Part shown: piece after piece, positions 48,060-56,850 of the stretch
How positions within the stretch are numbered: the stretch's first letter is position 1
How the letters are laid out: each line of letters opens with the position of its first letter
Source of the DNA: Streptomyces spinoverrucosus
GTDB lineage: Bacteria > Actinomycetota > Actinomycetes > Streptomycetales > Streptomycetaceae
Direction: 5' to 3'
DNA: 64,000 bases
NCBI RefSeq assembly: GCF_006539505.1
Contig: NZ_BJND01000030.1
Coordinates: 1-64,000 of the forward strand
Translations under genes and position numbers: made by a program
The notes under the pieces: model-generated
Seen by the model: only the letters and a program-made list of their open reading frames with translations
Database searches by the model: none
What the model was told of the DNA's origin: nothing

Positions 48060-49629
48060 AGTTGTGCCGGGGCGGCGGGCAGGAGGTCGCCCACTCCAGG
48101 GAGCGGCCGTAGCCCCAGGGGTCGTCGACGTCGACCTTCCTGCCGTACTTGGCGGTCTTCCAGACGTTGTAGAGGAACGGCAGCGTCGACAGGCCGAGCA
48201 GGAACGCACCGATCGTCGAAACCATGTTGAGGGCGGTGAAGCCGTCCGCGGCCAGGTAGTCGGAGTAGCGCCGCGGCATGCCCTCCGCGCCCAGCCAGTG
48301 CTGCACCAGGAACGTGGTGTGGAAGCCGACGAACAGCGTCCAGAACTGGATCTTGCCGAGCCGCTCGTCGAGCATCTTGCCGGTGAACTTGGGCCACCAG
48401 AAGTAGAAGCCCGCGAAGATCGCGAAGACGACGGTGCCGAACACCACGTAGTGGAAGTGCGCCACGACGAAGTACGAGTCGGTGACGTGGAAGTCCATCG
48501 GCGGCGACGCCAGGATCACCCCGGTCAGGCCGCCGAAGAGGAACGTCACCAGGAAGCCCACCGACCACAGCATCGGCGTCTCGAAGGACAGGGAGCCCTT
48601 GAGCATGGTCCCGGTCCAGTTGAAGAACTTCACGCCGGTCGGCACGGCGATCAGGAAGCTCATGAAGGAGAAGAACGGCAGCAGCACCGCCCCGGTCGCG
48701 AACATGTGGTGCGCCCACACCACGATCGACAGCCCGGTGATCGCCATGGTCGCGCCGACCAGCGCGGTGTAGCCGAAGATCGGCTTGCGGCTGAAGACCG
48801 GGATGATCTCCGTGACGATCCCGAAGAACGGCAGCGCGATGATGTAGACCTCGGGATGGCCGAAGAACCAGAACAGGTGCTGCCACAGCAGGGCGCCGCC
48901 GTTCGCCGCGTCGAAGACCTGGCTGCCGAACCGCCGGTCCGCCTCCAGCACCAGCAGCGCCGCCGCCAGCACCGGGAACGCCAGCAGGATCAGGATCGAC
49001 GTGAACAGCGTGTTCCAGGTGAAGATCGGCATCCGGAACATGGTCATGCCGGGGGCGCGCATCCCGATGATCGTGGTGATGAAGTTGACCGCGCCGAGGA
49101 TCGTGCCGAACCCGGACAGCGCCAGCCCCATGATCCACAGGTCGGGTCCGACGCCCGGCGAGCGTTCCAGGCTGTTGAGCGGCGCGTAGGCGAACCAGCC
49201 GAAGCCGGCCGGCCCGTCCGGCACGATCAGCGAGCCGAGCACGATCAGCCCGCCGAACAGGAACAGCCAGTACGACAGCATGTTCAGCCGTGGGAACGCC
49301 ACGTCGGGGGCGCCGATCTGCAACGGCATCAACTCGTTGGCGAAGCCCGCGAAGCTCGGCGTCGCGAACAGCAGCAGCATGATCGTGCCGTGCATCGTGA
49401 ACAGCTGGTTGAACTCGTTGTTGCTCACGATCTGCAGCCCCGGCCGGGCCAGCTCGGCGCGCATCACCAGCGCCATCGCCCCGCCGATCAGGAAGAACGC
49501 GAACGCTGTGATCAGGTAGAGATGACCGATCTTCTTGTGGTCGGTGGTGGTCAGCCAGTCGACGATCACCCGGCCGTGCCGCCGGGTCGGTACGGGTCGT
49601 GCTGTCGCCGGTACTGTCTGCGTCCCCAT
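47929..49629 (-). CDS. ctaD: Cytochrome c oxidase subunit I (stand-alone paralogue)
   Basis: 566 residues; twelve membrane segments. Haem a ligand in [12 protein letters not shown], CuB/Tyr cross-link block [21 protein letters not shown], and [17 protein letters not shown] are all present, so it should be catalytically competent. It is an aa3-type subunit I. No ctaC, ctaE or ctaF is adjacent, so it is probably an accessory copy, distinct from the usual ctaCDFE cluster. The C-terminus (SGGPGRP) overlaps the WYL regulator gene. Confidence 0.94.
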   Translation of the reverse strand: MGTQTVPATARPVPTRRHGRVIVDWLTTTDHKKIGHLYLITAFAFFLIGGAMALVMRAELARPGLQIVSNNEFNQLFTMHGTIMLLLFATPSFAGFANELMPLQIGAPDVAFPRLNMLSYWLFLFGGLIVLGSLIVPDGPAGFGWFAYAPLNSLERSPGVGPDLWIMGLALSGFGTILGAVNFITTIIGMRAPGMTMFRMPIFTWNTLFTSILILLAFPVLAAALLVLEADRRFGSQVFDAANGGALLWQHLFWFFGHPEVYIIALPFFGIVTEIIPVFSRKPIFGYTALVGATMAITGLSIVVWAHHMFATGAVLLPFFSFMSFLIAVPTGVKFFNWTGTMLKGSLSFETPMLWSVGFLVTFLFGGLTGVILASPPMDFHVTDSYFVVAHFHYVVFGTVVFAIFAGFYFWWPKFTGKMLDERLGKIQFWTLFVGFHTTFLVQHWLGAEGMPRRYSDYLAADGFTALNMVSTIGAFLLGLSTLPFLYNVWKTAKYGRKVDVDDPWGYGRSLEWATSCPPPRHNFTTLPRIRSDSPAFDLHHPEYAERHAVQEPGVPEPGSGGPGRP

Positions 49630-50056
49630 GCCGCGCTCGCCCCTTCGCCTCTCGCGTCCCGGGCCCGCCGAGCCCGCGCCACGGGTGCCCGCGAGCTCCC
49701 GCCATGATGCTCGCGCGGCCGCGGCCGCGACAGGGGGCGTAGGGGGACTCTGTGTCGGATGCGTGTATTTCCTGTGCGGTTCCGGCAGTGCGCGGGCCCA
49801 CCGGAATGAGAAAGAAAAGGCGTCCGGGGCGAGTGCGCCGCGAGGTTTCCGGTGGGCTATTCGGAGTGCCGCGCCGAGGCGCGGGAATTGCGTTCGAATA
49901 CACGCGCACGGCGTACAGAACCGCCCATCCGTGTGACGGAGTTCCGCCGAAACACATGTCGTGATCCTGTGACAGAAGTGTGACCGGAGAGGGATCAGTG
50001 ACGCCTGTGCACGGCTTCCACTTCCCCGCCCGCCGTACAGCGCCTAGCGTGGCGGC
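49630..50056. other. Divergent intergenic region ctaD / I78 inhibitor
   Basis: 427 bp with no supported gene; short open frames here have poor bias and no ribosome sites. The part from about 49800 to 49990 is A/T-richer (gagaaagaaaag, gtgtgacggag, ctgtgacagaagtgtgacc) and likely contains the promoters. Confidence 0.5.
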
Positions 50057-50266
50057 ATGGCACCGTTTTCGACATCTGAACCCGATGACGATCCCGAGAC
50101 CTACGTCGGTCTCCCGCAGGCCGACGCCGAGGAACGCGCGCGTGGGCGCGGCTGGACGACGGTGCGTTCGCTGGCACCGGGGACGATCATCACGATGGAG
50201 TACCGGGCGGGTCGGCTGAACTTCGAGGTAAAGGACGGCACAGTGACACGGTCCTGGAAGGGCTGA
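50057..50266 (+). CDS. I78-family peptidase inhibitor
   Basis: 69 residues. Sequence YVGLPQADAEERARGRGWTTVRSLAPGTIITMEYRAGRLNFEVKDGTVTRSWKG matches the inhibitor I78 pattern (G..eA...A...GW..vR.l.pG..iT.eyr..RLN). No signal peptide, so it is presumably cytoplasmic, like other Streptomyces members. Strong terminator follows. Confidence 0.88.
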   Translation: MAPFSTSEPDDDPETYVGLPQADAEERARGRGWTTVRSLAPGTIITMEYRAGRLNFEVKDGTVTRSWKG

Positions 50267-50282
50267 TCGAGAGTATCTGGCA

Positions 50283-50317
50283 AAGGCCCCGGTTCCTGGT
50301 GTGGGAACCGGGGCCTT
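50283..50317. terminator. Bidirectional intrinsic terminator
   Basis: Perfect 14-bp stem aaggccccggttcc (50283-50296) / ggaaccggggcctt (50304-50317) with a 7-base loop, between the convergent I78 and PAP2 genes. Confidence 0.88.
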
Positions 50318-50336
50318 CGCCGTGCGTCCGTGCTGG

Positions 50337-51377
50337 TCAGCCGCCCGTGAGCGGGCGGGCCGCCGGGGTCGAGCCGCGGGTGGCGCGCTCGGGGTACGGC
50401 GGGCGGCGGCTGCCGACCGGGGTGACCGGAGTGCGCTCCGAGCGGGTCGTGTGCGGGCCCGGCGCCAGGTAGACCGGCGCACGCGGGGCGCGGGCCGCCG
50501 ACGGGGAGACGGTCTCGCGCGGCGGCGCCTCCTCCTCGGCGGCCGCCAGCGGGGTGACTGGGACCGGCGCTGCGGCCGGTACCGGCGTGGCCTGCGGCGT
50601 CGTACGGCTCGCGCCCGCGAGCCAGCGGTCGCGCAGGTCCAGCAGCCAGGCCTCGGCGCGGGCGATCGGCGGCTCGAACCACGGCAGCCCCAGTAGGATC
50701 AGCAGCCCCGCGGCCCAGCCCAGCAGCACATCGCTCAGCCAGTGCGTACCGAGATACACCGTGGTCAGGCCGACGCTGAGCGACAGCACGGCCGACAGGG
50801 CCGACAGCCAGCGCCGGGCCCGCGGCGAGGTGGCCAGGTAGGCGAGGATGCCCCAGGTCACGACGGCGTTCGCGGTGTGACCCGAAGGAAATATGTCGCT
50901 GCCGGCTTGGAACCAGTGCCACATCTCGTTGGAGCCGACCTCGGTCGCGTAGTGCGGACCCGAGCGGCCCAGGCCGTACTTCACGGCGCCCACGCTCACG
51001 TTCAGCAACAGCAGCGCCGCACCGAAGGCCAGCAGCGGCCGCAGGGTGTGCTGCCGCCAGGAGCGCCAGCCGAGCCACGCGGCGACCATCACGGCGGTCG
51101 GGCCGCGCTGACCCAGGACGACCCAGTAGTCCAGGAAGGCGTGGATCTCGGGCCACTGCTGGTACGGCCGGAAGAGCATCGCCTGCCAGTCGAACCGGAC
51201 CAGCCACGAGGTGGTCACCACTGCCAGGACGATCGTGAGGTAGAAGGCGAGCGTCGCGCCGAAGAGCACCACCCGGTGCCGCGTCATTCGCGGCACGTCG
51301 AGGACCGGCCGCTTGGGTTCACGGTCCAGTCGGGCGAAGATCCGGTCGAGCCGGGTCAGCTTTGGTTCGGTACGCAC
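50337..51377 (-). CDS. PAP2-superfamily membrane phosphatase with altered motifs
   Basis: 346 residues from GTG 51377 (VRTEPKLTRLDRIFARLD); no ribosome site, but taacgt lies 7 bases upstream, so a leaderless message is possible. Six membrane segments; PAP2 motif 2 is intact (FPSGHTANAVV), while motif 1 reads KYGLGRSGP instead of KX6RP and motif 3 TTVYLGTHWLSD in place of SRX5HX3D, so the family's second phosphate-contacting Arg is not conserved. A long Pro/Ala-rich C-terminal tail (from about 250) is present. Lipid or polyprenyl phosphate hydrolysis is the family role. Confidence 0.85.
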   Translation of the reverse strand: MRTEPKLTRLDRIFARLDREPKRPVLDVPRMTRHRVVLFGATLAFYLTIVLAVVTTSWLVRFDWQAMLFRPYQQWPEIHAFLDYWVVLGQRGPTAVMVAAWLGWRSWRQHTLRPLLAFGAALLLLNVSVGAVKYGLGRSGPHYATEVGSNEMWHWFQAGSDIFPSGHTANAVVTWGILAYLATSPRARRWLSALSAVLSLSVGLTTVYLGTHWLSDVLLGWAAGLLILLGLPWFEPPIARAEAWLLDLRDRWLAGASRTTPQATPVPAAAPVPVTPLAAAEEEAPPRETVSPSAARAPRAPVYLAPGPHTTRSERTPVTPVGSRRPPYPERATRGSTPAARPLTGG

Positions 51378-51596
51378 GCAATCGACGTTACAGCGAGTGA
51401 GCTCAGGTACCCGCCGAATCACCGGGGTTGTAATGACGATGTGATGTGGGATTGCTCTCAGGAACGGGTTTATTTCCAAGGAATCAGGCAATAGGCAGGT
51501 GCCCTTACCTTCAATTCCTTTGATCTTTCGAGGGGTGGTGTTTTAGGCCGCTTGAGGAATCGTTCACCCGTTCATCCGGTGGAATTCCCCGCAGGC
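51378..51596. other. Gap between PAP2 and mannosyltransferase genes
   Basis: About 220 bp, A/T-richer (for example ttcctttgatctttcgagg near 51515-51535), upstream of the PAP2 start. No gene or clear terminator seen. Confidence 0.4.
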
Positions 51597-52835
51597 TCAC
51601 GGCGGACCGGAGCCGTTCAGCCAGAACGCCCCGTACACCGCCGACGCCACCGCGACCCCGCCGACGACCAGCGCGGACCTGGTGGTGCGCAGCCGGGTGA
51701 GGGCGACCGCGAGGGGCAGCAGCAGCGGGAAGGCCGGGAGCAGCAGGCGCGGTTTCGAGCCGAAGTAGCTCGACGCGCACAGCGCGAGGGCGGTGACGAC
51801 CCCCGCGTACACCAGGAGCGGCAGCGGCTGACGCTGCCGTACGCAGACGACATGCAGCCAGATCACCAGGGCCACCCCGACGACCAGCCCCAGGCCGGCC
51901 GGGGCCGAAGGAAACGACGTGAACTTTTCGGCGACGAAGCGGGCGAAGGCGTAGCCGCCGTCGAAGCCGTTGCGCCAGCCCGCCTGGACGTCGAGATAGC
52001 CGAGCGGGCCCCGGCCGGTGCGGTGGCCGACCCACAGGACGTACCCGGCGGCGCCGAGGGGCGCGAGAAGCATGCCGAGGGCGCGCCGCCAGGCCGGTGC
52101 GCCGTCGGGGAGCAGGTGCCGGGTGGGGGAGAGGGCGTGCTCGGCCGGGCGCGCGCCGGGGATGGGCGTCGTGCTGCGGGGGTGCGCGAATGGAGCAGTG
52201 TTGCGCTCCCGTATGAAGGTGGTGATGCCGGCCGCCCACACCGCCGCGACCACCGCCAGCCCCACGGGCCGGGTCAGGCCCGCCAGCAGCGCCAGCGTGC
52301 CCGCGGTGAGCCAGCGGCCGGTGAGGACCGCGTACAGCGACCAGGCGGCGAGCGCGGTGAACAGGGACTCGCTGTACGCCATCGACTGCACGATCCCCAC
52401 CGGGAGCACGGCCCACAGCAGCACCGCACAGACGCCCGCCCGCCGCCCGTAGACATGGTCGGCGACCGCGAAGATCCCCCAGGCCGCGGCGAGCGAGGCG
52501 AGCAGGCTGACGACGAAGCCCGCGTCGGCGTACGACAGCGGGGTCACCTTGTGCAGCAGCCGCTCCAGCCAGGGCAGCAGCGGGAAGAAGGCGAGGTTGG
52601 AGTGCACATCGCCGTTCGGCAGGCGCACCTCGTAGCCGTAGCCCAGCTCGGCGACCCTGGTGTACCAGAGGGAGTCCCAGCGGGCGGTCAGCAGGGTGTA
52701 CGCGCTCTTGTCGCGCGCGGTGCTCCATACGGCCAGCACGAGCAGGCCGAGGGCACGGACGGCCGCGTACCCGAGCAGGGCCGGGGCCGCCCCCCTGAGT
52801 CCCGGGGGCGCCACGCGTGTTTCAAGATCGGTCAC
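51597..52835 (-). CDS. PIG-V-like mannosyltransferase family membrane protein
   Basis: 412 residues from GTG 52835 (VTDLETRVAPPG); gataat sits 7 bases upstream, again suggesting a leaderless start. Multi-span protein with RWDSLWYTRVAELGYGYE (Asp-containing first loop of GT-C enzymes), SNLAFFPLLPWLERLL, WAVLPVGIVQSMAYSESLFTALAAWSLYAVL and a C-terminal PRLLLPAFPLLLPLAVAL block. This is the Gpi18/PIG-V-like family using polyprenyl-phospho-mannose in relatives. Acceptor unknown. Confidence 0.85.
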   Translation of the reverse strand: MTDLETRVAPPGLRGAAPALLGYAAVRALGLLVLAVWSTARDKSAYTLLTARWDSLWYTRVAELGYGYEVRLPNGDVHSNLAFFPLLPWLERLLHKVTPLSYADAGFVVSLLASLAAAWGIFAVADHVYGRRAGVCAVLLWAVLPVGIVQSMAYSESLFTALAAWSLYAVLTGRWLTAGTLALLAGLTRPVGLAVVAAVWAAGITTFIRERNTAPFAHPRSTTPIPGARPAEHALSPTRHLLPDGAPAWRRALGMLLAPLGAAGYVLWVGHRTGRGPLGYLDVQAGWRNGFDGGYAFARFVAEKFTSFPSAPAGLGLVVGVALVIWLHVVCVRQRQPLPLLVYAGVVTALALCASSYFGSKPRLLLPAFPLLLPLAVALTRLRTTRSALVVGGVAVASAVYGAFWLNGSGPP

Positions 52836-53097
52836 GGGCTCGATTATCGACGGCGTGCGGAACCGGTCCGCCCGTCCCGACGTGGTGGAAGGGGAGGGTA
52901 GTGGCGCACGCCACACTGTTCCGCCATTCGTATGAGAGGTCCGCCACGTGACCCCGGCGTGGACTCGCGTACGCTGACGTGTCACTCGCCATTCGTTGCG
53001 CGGGCCGGAGACCACCGCTCCTCTCCGGCCGAGTCGCGGGAGGTCCCCCGCTCCCGCGAGCCCGCCGAACGCGAGGGAACATCTGGGAGGTACGTAC

Positions 53098-54747
53098 ATG
53101 TCCGGGACGACCACGGCCGCCGTCGGGCTGCGCCGTCGGGCGGCCGGGGCCGGTGCCAACCGCTGGGTCGTTCTCGTCGTCCTCTGCACCAGCCTGCTGC
53201 TGGTCGCGGTCGACGCGACCGTGCTGCACGTGGCGGTTCCCGCCGTCACCGAGGACCTCAAGCCCAGCGCGATAGAACTGCTCTGGATCGTCGACACCTA
53301 CCCGCTCGTCTGCGCCTCGCTGCTGATCCTCTTCGGCACCCTCGGCGACCGGGTGGGCCGCAGACGGATCCTGCTGCTCGGCTACGCCCTGTTCGGCGTC
53401 GCCTCCGCCATGGCGGCCGTCGCCGAGGGCCCGCAGGTGCTGATCCTGGCGCGGGCACTGCTCGGCGTCGGCGGCGCGATGATCATGCCCGCGACGCTGT
53501 CGATCCTGCGGCAGGTCTTCCCGGACCGGCGTGAGCGGGCGCTGGCGATCGGTGTCTGGAGTGCGGTGGCCGCGGTCGGCGCGGCGGTCGGGCCGCTGCT
53601 CGGCGGCTTCCTGCTGGAGCACTTCTGGTGGGGCTCGGTGTTCCTCGTCAACATCCCGTTGATGCTGGTCAGCCTGCCGGTGGGGCGACTTCTGCTGCCC
53701 GAGTCGACGGGCAGCGGGGACGGGCCGTGGGACGTGGTCGGTGCGCTGATGGCGGCGGCCGGTCTGTTCGGGGTGGTGCTCGGGGTCAAGCGGCTGGGCG
53801 GCGGGGAGCCGGTCGGCAGCGTGCTCACCGCGGTGCCGCTCCTGGTGGGTGCGGTGCTGCTCGCGCTGTTCGTACGGCGGCAGCGGCGGCGCAAGCATCC
53901 CCTGGTGGACCTGCGGATGTTCGCGCGGCCTGCGTTCAGTACGTCGGTCGGGTGCATCGTGCTGGCGATGCTCGCCCTGGTGGGGCTGGAGCTGATCGCG
54001 GCGCAGTATCTGCAGCTGGTGCTCGGGCTGTCGCCGTTGGAGACGGGGCTCAGGCTGCTGCCGCTCACCGTGGCGGCGATGGCGGCGGGGCTGTTCGGGG
54101 CGCGGATGCTGCGGCGGTTCGGGCCACGGCGGATGGTCTGTGCGGGGTTCTGTCTGACCGCGCTCGCGGTCGTGCTGCTTACGGCGCTGGGGCGGGAGGA
54201 CAACGCGCCGCTGATGCTGGCCGGGTTCGTGCTGCTGGGGTTCGGGCTGGAGACGACGCTGTTCGGGGCGTACGAGTCCATGCTGAGCGAGGCGCCGTCG
54301 GAGCAGGCCGGAGGTGCGGCGGCGATCGGGGAGACGTCGTATCAGCTGGGGGCGGGGATCGGGATCGCGCTGCTGGGGACGGTGATGAACGCGGCGTATG
54401 CGCCGGGGTTGTCTTCCGTGCCCGGTGTTCCGGCTTCGGCGTCGGCGGCCGCGGGGCATTCGCTGGGGGAGGCGTATGACGTTGCCGGGGAGCTCGGGGG
54501 GTCGGCGGGGGTTGCTCTGCGGCGGGTGGCTCGGGACTGTTTTGTGCACGGGCTGCATGTGACGTTGCTGGTGAGTGCGGGGTTGTTGCTGCTGGGGGCC
54601 GTTATGGCTCTGCGGTTGCCTCGGGTGATGCAGTGTGATGCCGACGTGGCTGTCGAGGTGCCGTCGCCTCGTGCCGGCGTCGGGTCTCCCACCCACGCAC
54701 CATCCGTGCAACTCCGTTCAGAGGTGGACGTCGCCCGCCGGGGTTGA
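53098..54747 (+). CDS. MFS drug-efflux transporter, DHA2 (14-TM) family
   Basis: 549 residues, ATG preceded by gggaggtacgtac. Motif A GDRVGRRRILLLGY, LDxT-like VAVDATVLHVAVPAV near TM1, and motif C region SAVAAVGAAVGPLLGGFLLEHFWWGSVFLVNIP are typical of QacA/EmrB proteins. Proton-driven export of drugs or secondary metabolites is expected. The last third of the gene (from about 54040) shifts to G-rich and T-ending codons relative to its first part. No TetR gene is adjacent. Confidence 0.92.
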   Translation: MSGTTTAAVGLRRRAAGAGANRWVVLVVLCTSLLLVAVDATVLHVAVPAVTEDLKPSAIELLWIVDTYPLVCASLLILFGTLGDRVGRRRILLLGYALFGVASAMAAVAEGPQVLILARALLGVGGAMIMPATLSILRQVFPDRRERALAIGVWSAVAAVGAAVGPLLGGFLLEHFWWGSVFLVNIPLMLVSLPVGRLLLPESTGSGDGPWDVVGALMAAAGLFGVVLGVKRLGGGEPVGSVLTAVPLLVGAVLLALFVRRQRRRKHPLVDLRMFARPAFSTSVGCIVLAMLALVGLELIAAQYLQLVLGLSPLETGLRLLPLTVAAMAAGLFGARMLRRFGPRRMVCAGFCLTALAVVLLTALGREDNAPLMLAGFVLLGFGLETTLFGAYESMLSEAPSEQAGGAAAIGETSYQLGAGIGIALLGTVMNAAYAPGLSSVPGVPASASAAAGHSLGEAYDVAGELGGSAGVALRRVARDCFVHGLHVTLLVSAGLLLLGAVMALRLPRVMQCDADVAVEVPSPRAGVGSPTHAPSVQLRSEVDVARRG

Positions 54748-54763
54748 TCGCCGTTGGCGGCTT

Positions 54764-54776
54764 GCGGGTGGTTGCT
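54764..54776 (+). repeat. Possible remnant of the dispersed intergenic repeat
   Basis: gcgggtggttgct after the MFS stop matches the flank of repeat copy 2 (gtgggtggttgct at 60848-60860), but the core is degraded here. Confidence 0.35.
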
Positions 54777-54853
54777 CCGGGACTTTCCGCGTCGTAACGT
54801 CAGCCCCGAGTCCGTGACTAGCGGTGCTAGTTTGAGCTGCCCGGAGGATGCCC

Positions 54854-56038
54854 GTGTCCCCGAAGTTGCCCCCCTTCGATCCGTCGGATCCGCTCGGGAT
54901 CGACGACCTGCTGGAGCCCGAGGACCTGGCCGTCCGGGACACCGTGCGCAGCTGGGCGGCGGATCGCGTGCTGCCGTTCGTCGCCGAGTGGTACGAGGCG
55001 GGGGAGCTGCCGGGGATCCGGGAGCTGGCCAAGGAGCTCGGGGGGATCGGGGCCCTCGGGATGTCGCTCAGCGGGTACGGGTGCGCGGGGGCCAGTGCCG
55101 TGCAGTACGGGCTCGCCTGTCTGGAGCTGGAGGCCGCCGACTCCGGGATCCGGTCGCTGGTGTCCGTGCAGGGGTCGCTGGCCATGTACGCCCTGCACCG
55201 GTTCGGCTCCGAGGAGCAGAAGCAGCGGTGGCTGCCGGCCATGGCCGCCGGGGACGTCATCGGGTGCTTCGGGCTGACCGAGCCCGACCACGGGTCCGAC
55301 CCGGCCTCCATGCGGACGTACGCCAAGCGGGACGGCGGCGACTGGGTGCTGCGCGGGCGCAAGATGTGGATCACCAACGGGTCCGTCGCCGGGGTGGCCG
55401 TGGTGTGGGCGCAGACCGAGGACGGGATTCGTGGGTTCGTCGTGCCCACCGATGTCCCCGGGTTCTCGGCGCCCGAGATCAAGCACAAGTGGTCGCTGCG
55501 GGCGAGTGTCACCAGTGAACTAGTGCTCGATGATGTGCGGTTGCCCGGCGATGCCGTACTGCCGGAGGTTACCGGGCTGCGGGGGCCGCTCAGCTGTCTG
55601 TCGCACGCGCGGTACGGGATCGTGTGGGGGGCTATGGGAGCGGCGCGGACCTGCTTCGAGGCCGCCGTCGACTACGCGAAGACGCGGGAGCAGTTCGGGC
55701 GGCCCATCGGGGGATTCCAGCTCACCCAGGCCAAGCTCGCCGACATGGCGGTCGAACTGCACAAGGGGATTCTGCTCGCCCATCACCTCGGGCGGCGGAT
55801 GGACGCCGGGCGGCTGCGGCCGGAGCAGATCAGCTTCGGCAAGCTCAACAACGTACGAGAGGCCATCGACATCTGCCGTACGGCCCGGACGATCCTCGGT
55901 GCCAACGGGATCTCACTGGAGTACCCGGTGATGCGGCACGCGACCAATCTGGAGTCGGTGCTCACCTATGAGGGCACCGTCGAGATGCACCAGCTCGTGC
56001 TGGGCAAGGCGCTCACCGGACTCGATGCGTTCCGGTAG
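54854..56038 (+). CDS. Acyl-CoA dehydrogenase (glutaryl-CoA dehydrogenase-like)
   Basis: 394 residues from GTG 54854, 6 bases after ggagg; ATG 54848 is too close to it. FAD/acyl-CoA fold: CFGLTEPDHGSDPASMRTYAKR, KMWITNGSVAGVAVVWAQ, TREQFGRPIGGFQLTQAKLADM and ANGISLEYPVMRHATNLESVLTYEGTVEMHQLVLGKALTG with the catalytic Glu in TYEGT. The SxxSxxSVQ-like LVSVQGSLAMYAL block and overall pattern suit glutaryl-CoA dehydrogenase (lysine/tryptophan degradation), but other short acyl substrates are possible. Confidence 0.92.
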   Translation: MSPKLPPFDPSDPLGIDDLLEPEDLAVRDTVRSWAADRVLPFVAEWYEAGELPGIRELAKELGGIGALGMSLSGYGCAGASAVQYGLACLELEAADSGIRSLVSVQGSLAMYALHRFGSEEQKQRWLPAMAAGDVIGCFGLTEPDHGSDPASMRTYAKRDGGDWVLRGRKMWITNGSVAGVAVVWAQTEDGIRGFVVPTDVPGFSAPEIKHKWSLRASVTSELVLDDVRLPGDAVLPEVTGLRGPLSCLSHARYGIVWGAMGAARTCFEAAVDYAKTREQFGRPIGGFQLTQAKLADMAVELHKGILLAHHLGRRMDAGRLRPEQISFGKLNNVREAIDICRTARTILGANGISLEYPVMRHATNLESVLTYEGTVEMHQLVLGKALTGLDAFR

Positions 56039-56076
56039 CCCGCGCGCGGGGGCGGCTTCCGGTGAGCGGCCCTGCC

Positions 56077-56514
56077 TCAGCTCTGGTTGAAGAAACCGTC
56101 CGCCCGATGGGCGGCGGGCTCCCCGCTGATGATCTCCGTGTCGGCGGGGCTCAGCAGGAAGACCCGGTTGGACACGCGGTCGATCGCACCGCGCAGCCCG
56201 AAGATCAGGCCGGCCGCGAAGTCCACCACGCGCTTGGCGTCGGCGGGCTCCATGGCCGTCAGGTTCATGATGACCGGGACACCGTCCCGGAACAGCTCGC
56301 CGATCGCACGGGCGTCCCGGAAGCTGTCCGGGGTCACCGTGGCGATCCGGCGCTCCTTCTGCTCGGCCGTGTCCGTGGTCACCTTCACCCGCGGGTCCGT
56401 GACCCAGGCGGCGCCGGACTCGGTCCCCTCGGTGTACTCGTCGTCGTAGTAACGCTCGTCATCGTTGTCGTCGACGAGGCCGAGCCACGCACTCGCCTTG
56501 CGCACCGATCCCAT
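56077..56514 (-). CDS. sflA: SepF-like protein SflA
   Basis: 145 residues, ATG with gaggagg upstream. Acidic N-terminus [19 protein letters not shown] after an amphipathic start ([12 protein letters not shown], a membrane-binding helix in SepF), then the SepF core [69 protein letters not shown]. It is shorter than canonical SepF (~210 in Streptomyces) and not next to ftsZ, matching SflA (SCO1749 from memory), which modulates FtsZ/DivIVA positioning. Confidence 0.85.
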   Translation of the reverse strand: MGSVRKASAWLGLVDDNDDERYYDDEYTEGTESGAAWVTDPRVKVTTDTAEQKERRIATVTPDSFRDARAIGELFRDGVPVIMNLTAMEPADAKRVVDFAAGLIFGLRGAIDRVSNRVFLLSPADTEIISGEPAAHRADGFFNQS

Positions 56515-56850
56515 GGACGCCTCCTCTCACAGCGGTCTTTTCTGCTTTCCGCATCCCTATGGTCATCCATGATGCGGACGGCGCGCCAAGTGGATAGACG
56601 CCGCGCGGGGGGTTTGTGACGGTACTGGTGCACGGCGGATACGTCGAGAGCCCGGATACCCCAAGGGTGTTGCCATACACAGCTGCTGACTGTGAGTGAA
56701 ATATGATTCTTCCTGGCGTATGGGTGAGCGGCGGGGCGTACGGGTGAACCGCGACGGTAGATCCGATGTGAAAATCGGGCGATACGACGAAGCTGCTCGA
56801 CGTCGATACGATGCGGCCGCTCAACATCGCACGTATCACGGGGGATCATC
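56515..56850. other. Divergent intergenic region sflA / DUF5685 gene
   Basis: 336 bp with relatively low G+C around 56690-56715 (gtgagtgaaatatgattcttcc). Contains the repeated gggtgagcg / gggtgaacc steps near 56725-56750. No gene supported; the promoters of both genes lie here. Confidence 0.5.

Noticed and set aside
49752-49964. A possible 70-residue gene between ctaD and the I78 inhibitor
   Set aside because: No ribosome site, poor third-position bias and no recognisable sequence; treated as intergenic.
51378-51491. A longer N-terminus for the PAP2 protein starting at 51491
   Set aside because: The added 38 residues have poor codon bias and come from an A/T-richer region; the RTEPKLTRLDRIFARLD start at 51377 is more natural.
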